Both the position numbers and the translations under genes were made by a program. Shown one piece after another: positions 10,511-20,056 of a stretch of 64,000 bases of DNA (positions are counted from its first letter, which is position 1; each line of letters opens with the position of its first letter). Under the pieces are notes generated by a model. That model saw only the letters and a program-made list of their open reading frames with translations, was not told the origin of the DNA and ran no database searches. This DNA is from Sporolactobacillus mangiferae (GTDB taxonomy: Bacteria > Bacillota > Bacilli > Bacillales > Sporolactobacillaceae), in the NCBI RefSeq assembly GCF_023336505.1, contig NZ_JAMAST010000004.1:1-64000 (forward strand), read 5' to 3'.

Positions 10511-10681
10511 AAGTAGCTCCCCTTTATGTGTATATTGGTAATAAAAACGGTTGCCTGATTCCATAGGCAAGAACTGAATTTTTAAGGTTTCATGCGATGG
10601 CTTCACTTTTGTCTGAGCTCTGTCGAAGTCATGTTTTCGGGTAATTCCTGACAAATGGACTTGCGTCATCACACAGGACGT

Positions 10682-11014
10682 TTATTTTTTCTCCAGTCTG
10701 TAAACCCTTTCATAAATATCGATAAAGAATTTCGTTTCTTCCATGAGCATCATTGTGGTCATTAAGCTGTCCTGTGCATGAACCATAATAAAAGTAACGC
10801 TCATGTCCTGGCCGCCAGCTTCTTCGCTCAGCAGCCTGGTTTGTGACTGATGTGCATCATTGACCGACTTCTGAGCATCCTCAACTAATTGGCGTGCTTC
10901 CTCAAAGTTACCCTGGCGTGCCTGATCCAAAGCCTTAATCAGTGCTGATTTTGCATCACCCGCATATGCGACAATTTCAAATCCGATCATTGAGATTTCT
11001 TCTTTACTTGCCAT
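10682..11014 (-). CDS. lacF: PTS lactose-type EIIA component
   Basis: The protein is a soluble trimeric phosphocarrier of the lactose/cellobiose PTS family that passes phosphate from HPr to the IIB domain of LacE. It has 110 residues. The start GFEIVAYAGDAKS and the active-site region FIMVHAQDSLMTT, with the likely phosphohistidine at His79, are diagnostic. A GGGGGC ribosome site precedes the start. It is the first gene of the operon and lies about 80 bp after the predicted start point of a sigma-54 promoter. Confidence 0.93.
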   Translation of the reverse strand: MASKEEISMIGFEIVAYAGDAKSALIKALDQARQGNFEEARQLVEDAQKSVNDAHQSQTRLLSEEAGGQDMSVTFIMVHAQDSLMTTMMLMEETKFFIDIYERVYRLEKK

Positions 11015-11106
11015 AGAAATGATTGCCCCCTTTTATTATCTGCTTCGCACCTTGTCTTGTTCATCAACTCTGGTTCTGCCAATCACCTCGCATTCACCAT
11101 ACAATA

Positions 11107-11122
11107 AGCAATATTCGTGCCA
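11107..11122 (-). promoter_or_regulatory. Sigma-54 (-24/-12) promoter of the lac operon
   Basis: On the minus strand the sequence reads TGGCAC, five bases GAATA, then TTGCT, a match to the RpoN consensus TGGCAC-N5-TTGCW. Initiation about 12 bp downstream would give an untranslated leader of roughly 80 nt before lacF. The neighbouring gene encodes a LevR-type activator with the GAFTGA loop that contacts sigma-54, which supports the assignment. No SigA promoter of similar quality is visible here. Confidence 0.88.
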
Positions 11123-11127
11123 ACTTT

Positions 11128-11320
11128 TTTTGCACACATAAGAGTTGATGACAGCCCTGGCCCTGAAATTAAGGTGGTCCGTATGTGTCCTTTGCGAGAG
11201 TGCCTGGTCCAATCCTGATTCGTTAATCTATTTCTTTAGCCTGCCGCAGGCGCACCTCCGCTTTGATGTGCCAGTAGTTAAGAACCTTTTCATCCAGTTG
11301 GCTATTTGGTCATAGTAAAA
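11128..11320. other. Intergenic DNA upstream of the lac promoter
   Basis: Activator binding sites for the sigma-54 regulator are expected here, between the promoter and the regulator gene, but I could not identify a convincing palindrome. A truncated family A repeat (GCCTGCCGCAGGCGCACC, then TCCGCTTTGATG) lies at 11238-11275. Confidence 0.4.
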
Positions 11321-11359
11321 CCCCCAAAAGTTGAATTCTTTTGTCCAACTTCAGAGGGC
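11321..11359 (-). terminator. Probable terminator of the LevR-type regulator gene
   Basis: On the minus strand CCCTCTGAAGTTGG pairs with CAACTTTTGGGGG with small mismatches, followed by TTTTAC. It lies 150 bp beyond the regulator's stop, with a family B repeat in between. Confidence 0.45.
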
Positions 11360-11371
11360 CGTTAAAAGGAG

Positions 11372-11468
11372 TCTGTTTTTTTAAGAGTATATAAAATTTA
11401 AGGAAAATAGTATAAGTGCCGGCGGCTTCGCCCGTGTCAAAGGCTTGGCGAAACCAGGTTTTCTAATC
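11372..11468 (-). repeat. Dispersed repeat family B, reverse orientation
   Basis: Read on the minus strand this is TTAGAAAACCTGG, a TTCGCCAAGCCT-like hairpin block, GCACTTATACTATTTTCC and TATATAC. These are the marks of the family B element seen seven more times in the window. It lies between the regulator stop and its probable terminator. Confidence 0.7.
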
Positions 11469-11509
11469 TGTTTTTTAAACACATGGATTCATCTTTTAAA
11501 CACATAGCG

Positions 11510-14172
11510 CTATTCATTGTTCCTTTTGATAAACTGTCTCAGCAGCTCATAAAGAAGTGTGCGTTCATATCCGTTCACATGAATATTATACTTTGCTTCC
11601 ATATCATGAAAAATTTCTTTCGTCACTGCATTGAATTCCTGTTCCTCATCTGAAGTCGGCAAGTCGAGGTGCTCCTTTGCGTGATTGCTTTTTGTTGTGA
11701 TCAGACGTTCAACCATCAAGGCAATATGCATATAGAGGTTGAGTTTTCCCTTGCCATCCACTTTCATCTCATAATACTTTTCATATAATGAAATGACATA
11801 CTCGACTTCATTAATAATGATGCTCGGATTCAGAAAATTAAGCCTGCTCGAAACGCCTTCAATAGTAAGATCCTTTAACAGCTGCTGGATCATGGATTCA
11901 AAATGTGCCCGGCTTAAAAATGGCTGAAGTTCCTGCCACAGGTACTCTCTTCCTTTGTTTTCCAGAATTTTGTAGATGTTGACGCTGGGTACGTCAAGCT
12001 TAGCCGGAAGTTCGGAAGTTGTAATGATTAACAGCGTCTTTATAAAATAAGTTTCATCATTCCGCAGGACAGCATCACGAAGTTCCTTATAGTCCATCGT
12101 CAGCACATCAAGACGATCCTGTGGTATAAAACGCGTCATAATCTCGCGTACACGATTTGAAATCCCTGCTCCGGACATACATGAGATGATGATGTTCTTG
12201 CCTTGCGTCAGCCCTTCAAAATAACGTGCTTCAACAGCGTATCCATCCTTTGCCTGTTCTGCAATAACTTTAAATGGAACATTTTGAACCATCTTCATCC
12301 CCACATCAAGTGCAACAGCTGTTGTCAGATTATTGATGACAAGAAGATCTCCGGCCAGCTGATTTTTAATCGATGAATAAAGGTGTGTTAAGGAGCCCAT
12401 ATCAACCAGCAGAATTAGCCCATCGCTCGTATCCTGCCTGTGCAGATAATCTTTGACTTTCTCAATAATTTCGTTAATTCCTGTATCAAATGGCATGTCA
12501 ATAGACTCGAACACGAATGTCTGGCACAGTTGATTCACAACAGTCTGAATGCTGCTTGCCGTGTGAGATCCGTGAGCAACCATCAACCCGTGAAGCTGAA
12601 TATTTTCTGCAATAAAAGGTTGAATAAAGAAGGTAAATAATTGCGTCAGCAAACCGCTGATATTCTTATCGATCAGATGCTCAAGACGTATCACCAGTTT
12701 TTCGGCGACGTAATGCGCTTTTGGAAAAATACGGATGACACAGTCATCGAGGCTGCTGATTATATCAGTCTGCCACCTGCTTCTCAGGCAAATCATATAG
12801 GCCTCAAACAACGCATCAATGATATCGGCTGAGCACATGATTCCGTAGCGTTCTTTTATCCGAAACACTTCCGTCTTAAATTCCTCGTAGATTAATGATG
12901 ATTGATTGATGAACCGCGCATTGTCCTGACTTGCCTGATGCATTTGCTGCGCCAGTTTCTTAAATTGCAGAATCAGAGCTGAACGGTCGAGCGCTTTTCC
13001 GTCTTTTCTGTCACGCGAGAGATGAGTAAAGAAATCAATTATTTCGTGCGTCAGTTGATGAGGCGCAGGACTGATTACTGTCTCACCAGCGCTGTCATCC
13101 ATGGAAATACGAATCGGCGGCAATTTCCTGTATCCGGATGATTCAGCACGTTTTTGCATTACCGCCGGCAAATGATTCAGATCAATTTTGATCCACTCCT
13201 GATTTTGCTGAGTTGAAAATGCATGCGCACAGCTTAATTGAATCATGTTGCGGAGCATGCCGACATTGCCTTCAAATTTATGGAAACACAGCTGACTGAA
13301 CACCTCGCTGCTGATCTCTATATTCCGTTGAATTTTCTTTGATTCTTGAAGATAAAAACAATAGATTAGTTGAAAACGTTCGAAAAACGGGCGTTCACTT
13401 AATCCGCAAAGATGAACCTTCGCCGGTATTCTTCTCCGAAACGTGCCGAGAAGTACCTCATCATTTTGCTCAGTCGTTGCAAAGATCAGTCTGACTTTCG
13501 ATTTTTGCCATTGTTTATTTTCACCGATTGGCCGAAATTGCCCTTTATCCATAAAAATAAATAACTTTTCCTGATTTTCAAAAGACAGGCGATGAATTTC
13601 ATCAAAAAATAAGTATCCGCCATCCGCCTGCTGAAGAAGTCCCGCTTTATCCTGATCCGCTCCTGTAAACGCACCTTTCCGGTAACCAAATAACGTACTT
13701 GAAAGCAGTTCGGGATTATTTGCGTAATCCGCACAATTTAAAATGATGAACGGAGCATGCGGGGCAATCACGCCATTGTCCACCGCATAGTGATAGATCA
13801 GACTCGCAAGAAAGCTTTTTCCAACTCCGCTTTCACCATTTATAATGAGCGGCAATCCGTCTGGCGGATAATTAACCGATGCTTTGCATTGCTCAATAAC
13901 CGCTTCCTGGCTTCCGTCAAAACCAATGAAGGCATGGAATGCATCCGTTTTCCGTTCTTCTGGTTCATGAATTATATTTTGCACGGCCGACCATCGAACG
14001 GGCTTTCTTCCTTTTTTCAGAACCAGTCCTTCTTTCAGCAACCCGCTTAAATAATGGCTGACCACCGAGCGGCTCAGATTCAGTTGATTCGCAAGTTCCG
14101 TGCGGTTGCATCCATATGCCCCTGATCCGCGCGTTGTGTTAATGCTGCATATATTCGGTCATGTGCTCTCAT
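11510..14172 (-). CDS. LevR-type sigma-54 activator with PRDs, apparent frameshift
   Basis: This regulator opens sigma-54 promoters when released by PTS-dependent phosphorylation. Domains in order: an N-terminal helix-turn-helix (TELANQLNLSRSVVSHYL), an AAA+ domain with Walker A GESGVGKS, the sigma-54 contact loop GAFTGA and FFDEIHRL, then PTS-regulation (PRD) and EIIA-Man-like and EIIB-like domains with a second PRD at the end. The continuous frame begins only at GTG 14065, inside the recognition helix. A good start (ATG 14172, AGGAG upstream) lies in another frame, and the two join at a run of four G on the minus strand (14119-14122). One extra G would give an ordinary LevR N-terminus. It is a frameshift mutation, a sequencing error or slippage. 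It lies directly upstream of its likely target, the lac operon. Confidence 0.85.
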
Positions 14173-14189
14173 GAAAGCCCTTTCTCCTG

Positions 14190-14480
14190 TTTTCTTTTCA
14201 TTATACCTCATTAATCGCTCATACTGAACGCCAGAAAAAAACTTTCAACGGCAAATCAGCGTACGCAGGCATATGGTGAGCAAAATATGGACAGCTAGCA
14301 TTTTGTTTTCTTAAACTTCTTTTCTTTATAAATAACGGGATGCTCACGGATGAGAAAAACAGTCATTAATCTCCGTTCACGTGCCGTTGATCTATACCTT
14401 TTGTTCATCGCCGCTATGGTTGCTCGCTTATCACAGGCGTCCCGCGCCTCCGTTTTGATGCTTATGCATGTATTGTCACA
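14190..14480. other. Intergenic region with a short family A repeat
   Basis: The stretch separates the activator gene from the mtlD remnant. It contains a reduced family A copy at 14408-14466 (GGTTGCTCGCTTATC, ACAGGCGTCCCGCGCC, TCCGTTTTGATG). I see no gene. Confidence 0.5.
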
Positions 14481-14481
14481 G

Positions 14482-14518
14482 AAAAAAACCAGGCCACCCT
14501 GACGGGACAGCCTGGTTT
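14482..14518 (-). terminator. Terminator of the mannitol operon
   Basis: On the minus strand AAACCAGGC pairs with GCCTGGTTT around a 15-base loop, and the second arm runs into a T7 tract (TTTTTTTCTG). It lies about 60 bp beyond the mtlD stop. Confidence 0.8.
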
Positions 14519-14579
14519 GAATACGTACCTTTTTTCGCGCACTGGAGATTTAAAAATGTAGGTGATAACGCCCTGTCTC

Positions 14580-15530
14580 TCATCCTGGTTTCACCGAATT
14601 TTCTTTATAATAACGAATGGCTTCTTTTGTGATCGGGTCTTCCGGGGACAGACCGCTCACCTGGTTCAATACGGCCAGCACGCCCTTTGTTTTCAGCTGT
14701 TTCTGCAGTTCTGCTGCTTCAGCATCCTCGGTATAATCAAAACGCAGAGCTGCCGCTATGACTTGAGCAAGATGAGTAAAGGACAGACCGAGCCGCTTCG
14801 CTTCACGAGCCGGTTTCACGAGCCGGTCTTCCGGACCAAGCTTGCGAATCGGTGAACGTCCGACACGCGTGACATCATCATTCAATTTCGGATTCTGGAA
14901 ACGGTGAAGAATCTTTTCAATATACCGTTCATGCGTCTCAGCGGCAAAGCCGTAACGCTTGATCAGGTAGGCACCGGTTTCTTCAATCGTTGCTTTGACA
15001 TCCCGATAAATATCCGGATCAGCCAATGCTTCATGAATCTTGTTTTTCCCAGCCTGATAACCGAGATAGGCGGTTGTTGCATGACCGGTATTGACGGTAA
15101 AGAGTTTGCGTTCAATGTAAGGAGCAAGATCCGGAACGATTTGCATCCCTTTTACTTCAGGTAATTTTTCTTTAGTCGCAACAATCCATTCATGATAGTT
15201 CTCAACCAGCACATCAAGCAGTTCTTCATTATGCTGCAAGGGCACGATACGGTCGACAGCCGAATTCAGGAAAAATACCGTTCCCTCCATTTTTTTAACC
15301 GTCTCTTCATTAAGCGTTTTCAAAACTTCATTTTTTAAAAGATCCGTTGCATTGATCTGATTTTCGCATGCAATCACATAAAGTTTTTCATGTGTATGTT
15401 TTAAGCGTTCCGTCAGTCCTTCTGCAATCAATGGCGCAATGAACGGAAGCACTTTCGGACCGATTGCCGTAGTCAGGAAAGACGCCCGGCCAATCGCTGC
15501 CACAACTTGCTCTGGATGCGTTTTACTGTA
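14580..15530 (-). pseudogene. mtlD: Mannitol-1-phosphate 5-dehydrogenase, 5' end deleted
   Basis: MtlD normally oxidises mannitol 1-phosphate to fructose 6-phosphate with NAD. The remaining frame begins at the equivalent of about residue 70 (SKTHPEQVVAAIGRASFLTTAIGP) and continues intact to the C-terminus, including the ACENQINATDLLK and FTVNTGHATTAYLGYQAGK stretches of the family. The N-terminal Rossmann fold with GAGNIGRGF is missing, so NAD binding should be lost. The upstream part of the same open frame is not MtlD sequence but mtlA read in another frame. A deletion has joined the two genes, and no ribosome site or normal start remains. Confidence 0.85.
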
Positions 15531-16725
15531 GCGACGCGCCCATGGCGCTTGAGCCCATCCCCGCATCACAGGCAAAGACGATTTTTTTCACGGCCTGCGG
15601 ATCGAGCGTTTTTGAATTCATGAGCACACTGGAAACGCGACTCTTCTTGCCTTTCATGCTCTCCATTTTTCGAGTTGCTTCCTCAAGATCTTCATTCCCC
15701 GACTTATCGGTTCTCAGAATCAGTGCCGCGATCAGAAAGGAAACGGTCAGCGAAACAAAGACATCGGCGATATTGGCCGCAAAACTGCCAAAAGATTTCG
15801 GTGTGACGGCCAGCATTGCAAGAAAGCCGCCTGGAGAAGCCGGTCCGACCAGCCCACCGTTCAAAGCAACAAGCGTGAAAATGCCGCTCATACCGCCGAC
15901 AATGGTTGCTACAATTAAAAGCGGTTTCATTAAAATGTATGGAAAATAGATTTCGTGAATGCCGCCGAAAAAGTGAATGATCGCTGCACCGGGCGCTGAT
16001 TTCTTCGCATTGCCCTTGCCAAAGAAGCAGTAAGCCAGAAGAACACCCATACCGGGACCAGGATTGGCTTCAAGGAAAAAGAGCACTGACTTGCCATACT
16101 GGCGCGCCTGATCAACGGCGATCGGCGTCAGCACACCATGATTGATTGCATTGTTCAAGAATAGAACTTTGCCTGGTTCGATAAACAAGCTGGCAAGCGG
16201 GAGCAGTCCGGCATGAACAAGCCATTCCACACCTGAGGCAAGCCCGCCACTGACCGCGTCGACAACCGGCCCGACGCCAAGAAAAGCAATAATAGCAAGA
16301 ATCGCTCCAAGAATTCCTGCCGAGAAGTTATCGACAAGCATTTCAAATCCTGTCTTCACTTTTCCTTCAATCGATTGATCAAATTTTTTAATAAGGTAGC
16401 CACCGAGCGGTCCCATGATCATGGCACCGAGAAACATCGGAATATCCGTACCGATAATGATTCCTGCGGTAGCAATGGCACCGACAACCCCGCCGCGGTG
16501 ATCAAAGACAAGTTTACCCCCCGTGTAGCCAATTAAAATCGGCAGCAAATAAGTGACGGTCGGCGTAACCAGTTCAGCAAGTGCCTTGTTCGGAATCCAT
16601 CCGGTCGGAATGAACAGGGCCGTAATCAGTCCCCAGGCGATGAACGCTCCGATGTTGGGCAGAATCATTGAACTTAGGAAGTTGCCGAACTTCTGGACTT
16701 TTACTTTAATCGAACTTCCTGACAT
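15523..16725 (-). pseudogene. mtlA: PTS mannitol EIICB, truncated in the IIB domain
   Basis: MtlA imports and phosphorylates mannitol. The IIC domain is complete, with FLSSMILPNIGAFIAWG at the N-terminus and the GGIHEIYFPYILM substrate-binding stretch. The IIB domain stops six residues after the start of its active-site loop (FACDAGMGSSAMGASLQ), so the phosphocysteine is present but about 80 residues of its fold are gone. After the stop the sequence runs directly into mtlD in another frame; the rest of IIB, any mtlF and the mtlD start are absent. The ATG at 16725 has AAGGAGGAG upstream. The permease cannot phosphorylate unless another IIB acts in trans. Confidence 0.85.
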
Positions 16726-16785
16726 AACTTTCTCCTCCTTCATTGTTTATTCCATGCAGTGCCGGAATAAATCGCGGGTCAACGA

Positions 16786-16867
16786 TGAAAACGTTCATAG
16801 GTATGATCCATTCGTTAAAACGCTTACATTTTGTGAAAACCCTCTCTCTATCTACACTTTAATTATA
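16786..16867 (-). promoter_or_regulatory. mtl promoter region with two cre-like sites
   Basis: A -10 box TATAAT lies on the minus strand at 16862-16867. The -35 region is poor, which fits a promoter needing an activator such as MtlR. Downstream lie two catabolite-response-like sites: TGTAAGCGTTTTAA (16815-16828) and TGAAAACGTTCATA (16786-16799, read on the plus strand). Both resemble the CcpA consensus TGWAANCGNTNWCA with one or two mismatches. Carbon catabolite repression of this operon is therefore likely, although the operon is broken. Confidence 0.55.
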
Positions 16868-16957
16868 AAGAGCGTATGTTCACAAAAACAACACAAACTA
16901 AAACCAGTTTTGCCAACCTGCTGATGACAAAACTGGATCTGATTGTGCTCCGAATAA

Positions 16958-17022
16958 TGGTTTACCGGTCATTCTGACGACTTTACCGGTCATGGTGCGG
17001 CATTTACCGGCCATCATGGTGA
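16958..17022. repeat. Tandem repeat family C, three monomers
   Basis: Three units starting TTTACCGGTCAT (the last TTTACCGGCCAT) follow with a 21-bp period. The array sits between the mtl promoter and the end of the YvrJ-like gene. Confidence 0.75.
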
Positions 17023-17045
17023 TGGGCAGCAGACGGCTCTCTTTT

Positions 17046-17216
17046 TTATGCCTGTTTCTGAAGCTGATCTTCCGTTCGGCCGGGTTCCTGATCAATCGGA
17101 AGCAGGCGAACCGAACGAATCAGCTCATCCAGCTTGCTTTCAATCCTATGCAAGAGGAAAAAAGTGACCACTGCCGGGAATCCGACATCCTTAATCATTG
17201 AGAACCACACCTCCAT
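17046..17216 (-). CDS. YvrJ-family small membrane protein
   Basis: The 56-residue protein begins MEVWFSMIKDVGFPAVVTFF, one membrane helix, followed by LHRIESKLDELIRSV, an amphipathic helix typical of the YvrJ family. Its function is unknown. The ATG at 17216 has AAAGGAGG upstream. It is the third gene of a cassette with DUF1659 and DUF2922 proteins, a grouping that recurs in Bacilli. A hairpin between this gene and DUF2922 may lower its expression. Confidence 0.8.
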   Translation of the reverse strand: MEVWFSMIKDVGFPAVVTFFLLHRIESKLDELIRSVRLLPIDQEPGRTEDQLQKQA

Positions 17217-17241
17217 GCGGAAACCTCCTTTCCAAATAAAA

Positions 17242-17271
17242 CAGAAGCCGGGATGTGTGTTCCGGCTTCTG
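17242..17271 (-). terminator. Hairpin between the DUF2922 and yvrJ-like genes
   Basis: Arms CAGAAGCCGG and CCGGCTTCTG form a perfect 10-bp stem with a 10-base loop. On the minus strand GTTTTATTT follows. It would act as a partial terminator or attenuator inside the three-gene cassette. Confidence 0.6.
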
Positions 17272-17278
17272 CTCGACA

Positions 17279-17497
17279 TTATGCTTCCAGTTCGATTGGT
17301 GTCGTGTTGTTTTCCGAGATGCGTGCTGATTTGATCGCCGTTAAATCGCCGCCTGTGGATTGGAACACATTCTCGGTGATAATTGCGCTCATAGCATCTT
17401 TGATCGCAGCTGGATCCGCCGGTTCAACCGGATCGTTCAGCGAAAGCGTGACGCTTTTGCCTTCAGTATTCAGAAATACAAGACTCAATGTTTTCAT
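17279..17497 (-). CDS. DUF2922 family protein
   Basis: This 72-residue protein matches the DUF2922 pattern: a beta-rich start (LSLVFLNTEGKSVTLSL), then DPVEPADPAAIKDAM and a closing half with a conserved pattern of strands and IKSARI. The function of the family is unknown. AAGGAGG lies eight bases before the ATG. It lies between the DUF1659 and YvrJ genes in the same direction. Confidence 0.82.
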   Translation of the reverse strand: MKTLSLVFLNTEGKSVTLSLNDPVEPADPAAIKDAMSAIITENVFQSTGGDLTAIKSARISENNTTPIELEA

Positions 17498-17533
17498 TGA
17501 TGCTCCTCCTTTCTACTCATTTTTTCTCACCGT

Positions 17534-17752
17534 TTAGTCGGTTATTTCCGCTGAATCGTGGCGTTCAACGGTGATCAGCTCGTGCTGCTGGAGCGGCGCC
17601 AGCTTGCGCGCGATAGACAGCAGGCTGGCTTCCGCAGCTGCCGGCTTAATATTTCTGAACGATTTTGTGAGTACGATGGTTTCGCCTTTCTCATCCTGAC
17701 CGCCGTTCAGAGTCATCACAAAAGCTGATTCCGTGATTGTGCTGGTTGCCAT
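17534..17752 (-). CDS. DUF1659 family protein
   Basis: The 72-residue product has the DUF1659 layout: a first strand with a conserved aliphatic start, then NGGQDEKGETIVLTKSFRNIKP and an alpha-helical SLLSIARKLAPLQ followed by a final strand ITVERHD. The role is unknown. TAGGAGGTGATTC precedes the ATG at 17752. It is the first gene of the DUF1659-DUF2922-YvrJ cassette; the promoter must lie between 17760 and 17860. Confidence 0.82.
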   Translation of the reverse strand: MATSTITESAFVMTLNGGQDEKGETIVLTKSFRNIKPAAAEASLLSIARKLAPLQQHELITVERHDSAEITD

Positions 17753-17781
17753 ATGAATCACCTCCTACATGAAATAGATAG

Positions 17782-18112
17782 GCGACGCATGCCGGATATG
17801 GTGACATGCATCGCCTTATTTTTCTATCCGCAAAAAAAACCGATCTTTACCTTTCGCAGAATGTGATGGTTTTCGCGTTGCATTTTTGCCGTGGCTGCTC
17901 GCTTGCCGCGGGCGCACTGCCAGCCTCCTCAGGTAAGCTGCAGGATCTCACTGGCACGCATCGCCGGGACAATCCCGCAGGCGCCAGCGTAGTGCCTCCG
18001 TTTTAATGCCCGGCCCAGCCATGGCTTGATTGGATACCTTAACCCCGTTAGAAAATCTGGCTTTGCCAAGCCTCTGGCTGAGGCAAAGACGCCGTCGCAC
18101 TTATACGATAAT
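17782..18112. repeat. Hairpin and family D, A and B repeats
   Basis: GGCGACGCATG pairs imperfectly with CATGCATCGCC (17782-17816), followed by TTATTTTTC. Then come a partial family D copy (17855-17885), a full family A copy (17880-18012) and a family B copy (18046-18112) in that order. There is no gene between the DUF1659 start and the end of fruA. Confidence 0.65.
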
Positions 18113-18157
18113 TAAAAAACGACTCGCCAAAGCGGCGAATCGTTTCACTGTGCACCA

Positions 18158-20056
18158 TTAGCGGAGCAGGGCAAAAATCTGGTCAGCATGCTCGGCATTT
18201 TTCAGCTGATGCACCGTATTCTGGTCAACCAGCTTCTGAGCGGTATCCGACAGATAATGCAGATGTGCTTCACTGCCTTTCGGTGGAATCATAAAGGCAA
18301 TGATAAAGGTGACCGGGTTGTTGTCAAGCGTTGGCCAGTCAGTGATCGGATCAGCCAGTTTGATCACCAGCATGGATGCCTGGTTGATCGTCTCCGATTG
18401 AGCGTGCGGTATCGCAAAGCCGCCTTCCATACCTGTTGAGCTTTGGTTTTCTCGTTTTTGAAAAGCGCGAATCAACTGTTGCTGATCCTGAATGACGCCT
18501 TTTTCCTGCATCTTTTCCGCAATGAACCGGAACAGCTCGTCCTTTGTCCTGATGCCCTTCTCAAAGTAGATGTTTTCTTTCTTCAGCAGTCCGGACGTCT
18601 CAGACGCAGGAGCATCTTTTTCATGCGTGGATGCTGGCGACTGTGCGGCTGACTCTGCCTGAAGATTCATGTTCTTTTTATAGCGGTGCTTCTGATCCGC
18701 AGCAATCAGGTACCCGGAAACAAGTGCTCCTGCGAGTATCGCAAGCACCCAGAGCAGCGGATGAGTCACGATCGGCAGAACAATGAAGCCGCCATGCGGG
18801 GCAGGCACCTGAACTTTCAGATAATAGGTCAGAATGGCCGCGATAGAAGAACCGACCATCAGTGACGGAATCACGACCAGCGGATTCTTTGCTGCAAAAG
18901 GAATCGCGCCTTCCGTGATGTGTGTCGAACCAAGCAGAAAGTTGACATAGCCGGCATTGCGTTCTTCTTTCTCAAAATACTTTCCGGCAAACAGGACGGC
19001 AAACCCTGTGGCAATCGGCGGGGCGATGCAGGCGGCCGAAACACCGGCCATGAAGTAAAAGTTCCCCTGGCCGAGCAGAGCGACCCCTGTAACATAAGCC
19101 GCTTTATTCACCGGGCCGCCCATATCGAATGCGCACATCATGCCGACGATCAAACCGAGAACAAGCGGACTTTGATTCTGCATATTGCTCAGAAAATGCA
19201 TCATTCCTTCATTGATTGCAGTCATCGGTGAGGAAAGCAGAACCATTAAGTAACCACCGATAAAGCCGCCAAGTACCGGAAGAAGGAAGATGGATTTTAA
19301 ACCGTCAAATTGCCTGGGAAGCCCCTTTAAGACTTGCTCAATCAGAAGAATCAAATATCCGGACATGAAGCCGCTGACGATACCGCCAAGAAAACCTGTA
19401 CCGTTTGTGTAGGCAATCATTCCGGTAATAAACCCGATGATCAGCCCCGGACGTTTGCCGATCGCCTGAGCGATATAAGCCGAGAGAATCGGAACCATCA
19501 GTCCCAGACCGACTTTACCAATTGCGTTCAGATTGGCTGCAAAGACATTGTACTCATGGCTCTTCGGATCCGCTGAATTAATGCCAAACATAAATGAGAT
19601 CGCAAGTAAAACGCCACCGGCTACAACCACAGGAAGCATATGCGACACACCGTTCATCAAATACACATACAGCTTATGCGCAAAGGATTCTTTTTCCACG
19701 CTGCCGCTCGTGTTTGCGGATACCGGTGTTTTTCCGCTTTTGAACAGCGGTACGGAACCGCTTACAATTTCCTCAATTAATTTATCCGGTTCTTTAATCC
19801 CTTTGGTAACGGAAACTTTAAGCACACGTTTTCCGGCAAAACGGTCCTCATCAACATCCTTATCGGCTGCGATAATGACGCCATCCGCCTCCGCAATTTC
19901 CTGCGGTGTCAGCGCATTTTCAATACCCGCCTGCCCGTGCGTCTCCACTTTGATTTCAATTCCTTTTGCTTTTGCGGCATCTTCCAAAGCTTTTTTAGCC
20001 ATAAAAGTATGGGCAATGCCTGTCGGGCAGCCTGTTGCTGCAATAATTTTCGTCAT
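18158..20056 (-). CDS. fruA: PTS fructose-specific EIIBCA component
   Basis: The 632-residue protein imports fructose as fructose 1-phosphate. Domain order is IIB (residues 1-100, phosphocysteine Cys10 in ATGCPTGIAHTF), IIC (about 125-465, with eight or more hydrophobic segments and IPSLMVGSSI), a linker rich in Ala and Ser, and IIA (about 485-632, phosphohistidine in FAIPHAQSE). The common FruA of Bacilli is IIA-IIB-IIC, so the IIA domain is at the opposite end here. The start overlaps the fruK stop by four bases, so the two are translationally coupled. No MtlR-type or FruR gene is attached; the divergent RpiR gene is the likely regulator. Confidence 0.9.
   Translation of the reverse strand: MTKIIAATGCPTGIAHTFMAKKALEDAAKAKGIEIKVETHGQAGIENALTPQEIAEADGVIIAADKDVDEDRFAGKRVLKVSVTKGIKEPDKLIEEIVSGSVPLFKSGKTPVSANTSGSVEKESFAHKLYVYLMNGVSHMLPVVVAGGVLLAISFMFGINSADPKSHEYNVFAANLNAIGKVGLGLMVPILSAYIAQAIGKRPGLIIGFITGMIAYTNGTGFLGGIVSGFMSGYLILLIEQVLKGLPRQFDGLKSIFLLPVLGGFIGGYLMVLLSSPMTAINEGMMHFLSNMQNQSPLVLGLIVGMMCAFDMGGPVNKAAYVTGVALLGQGNFYFMAGVSAACIAPPIATGFAVLFAGKYFEKEERNAGYVNFLLGSTHITEGAIPFAAKNPLVVIPSLMVGSSIAAILTYYLKVQVPAPHGGFIVLPIVTHPLLWVLAILAGALVSGYLIAADQKHRYKKNMNLQAESAAQSPASTHEKDAPASETSGLLKKENIYFEKGIRTKDELFRFIAEKMQEKGVIQDQQQLIRAFQKRENQSSTGMEGGFAIPHAQSETINQASMLVIKLADPITDWPTLDNNPVTFIIAFMIPPKGSEAHLHYLSDTAQKLVDQNTVHQLKNAEHADQIFALLR

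Noticed and set aside
10511-10672. Extended N-terminus of lacE
   Set aside because: It lacks a ribosome site and is not part of the EIICB fold; a clear start with AAAGGGGAGC exists at 10510.
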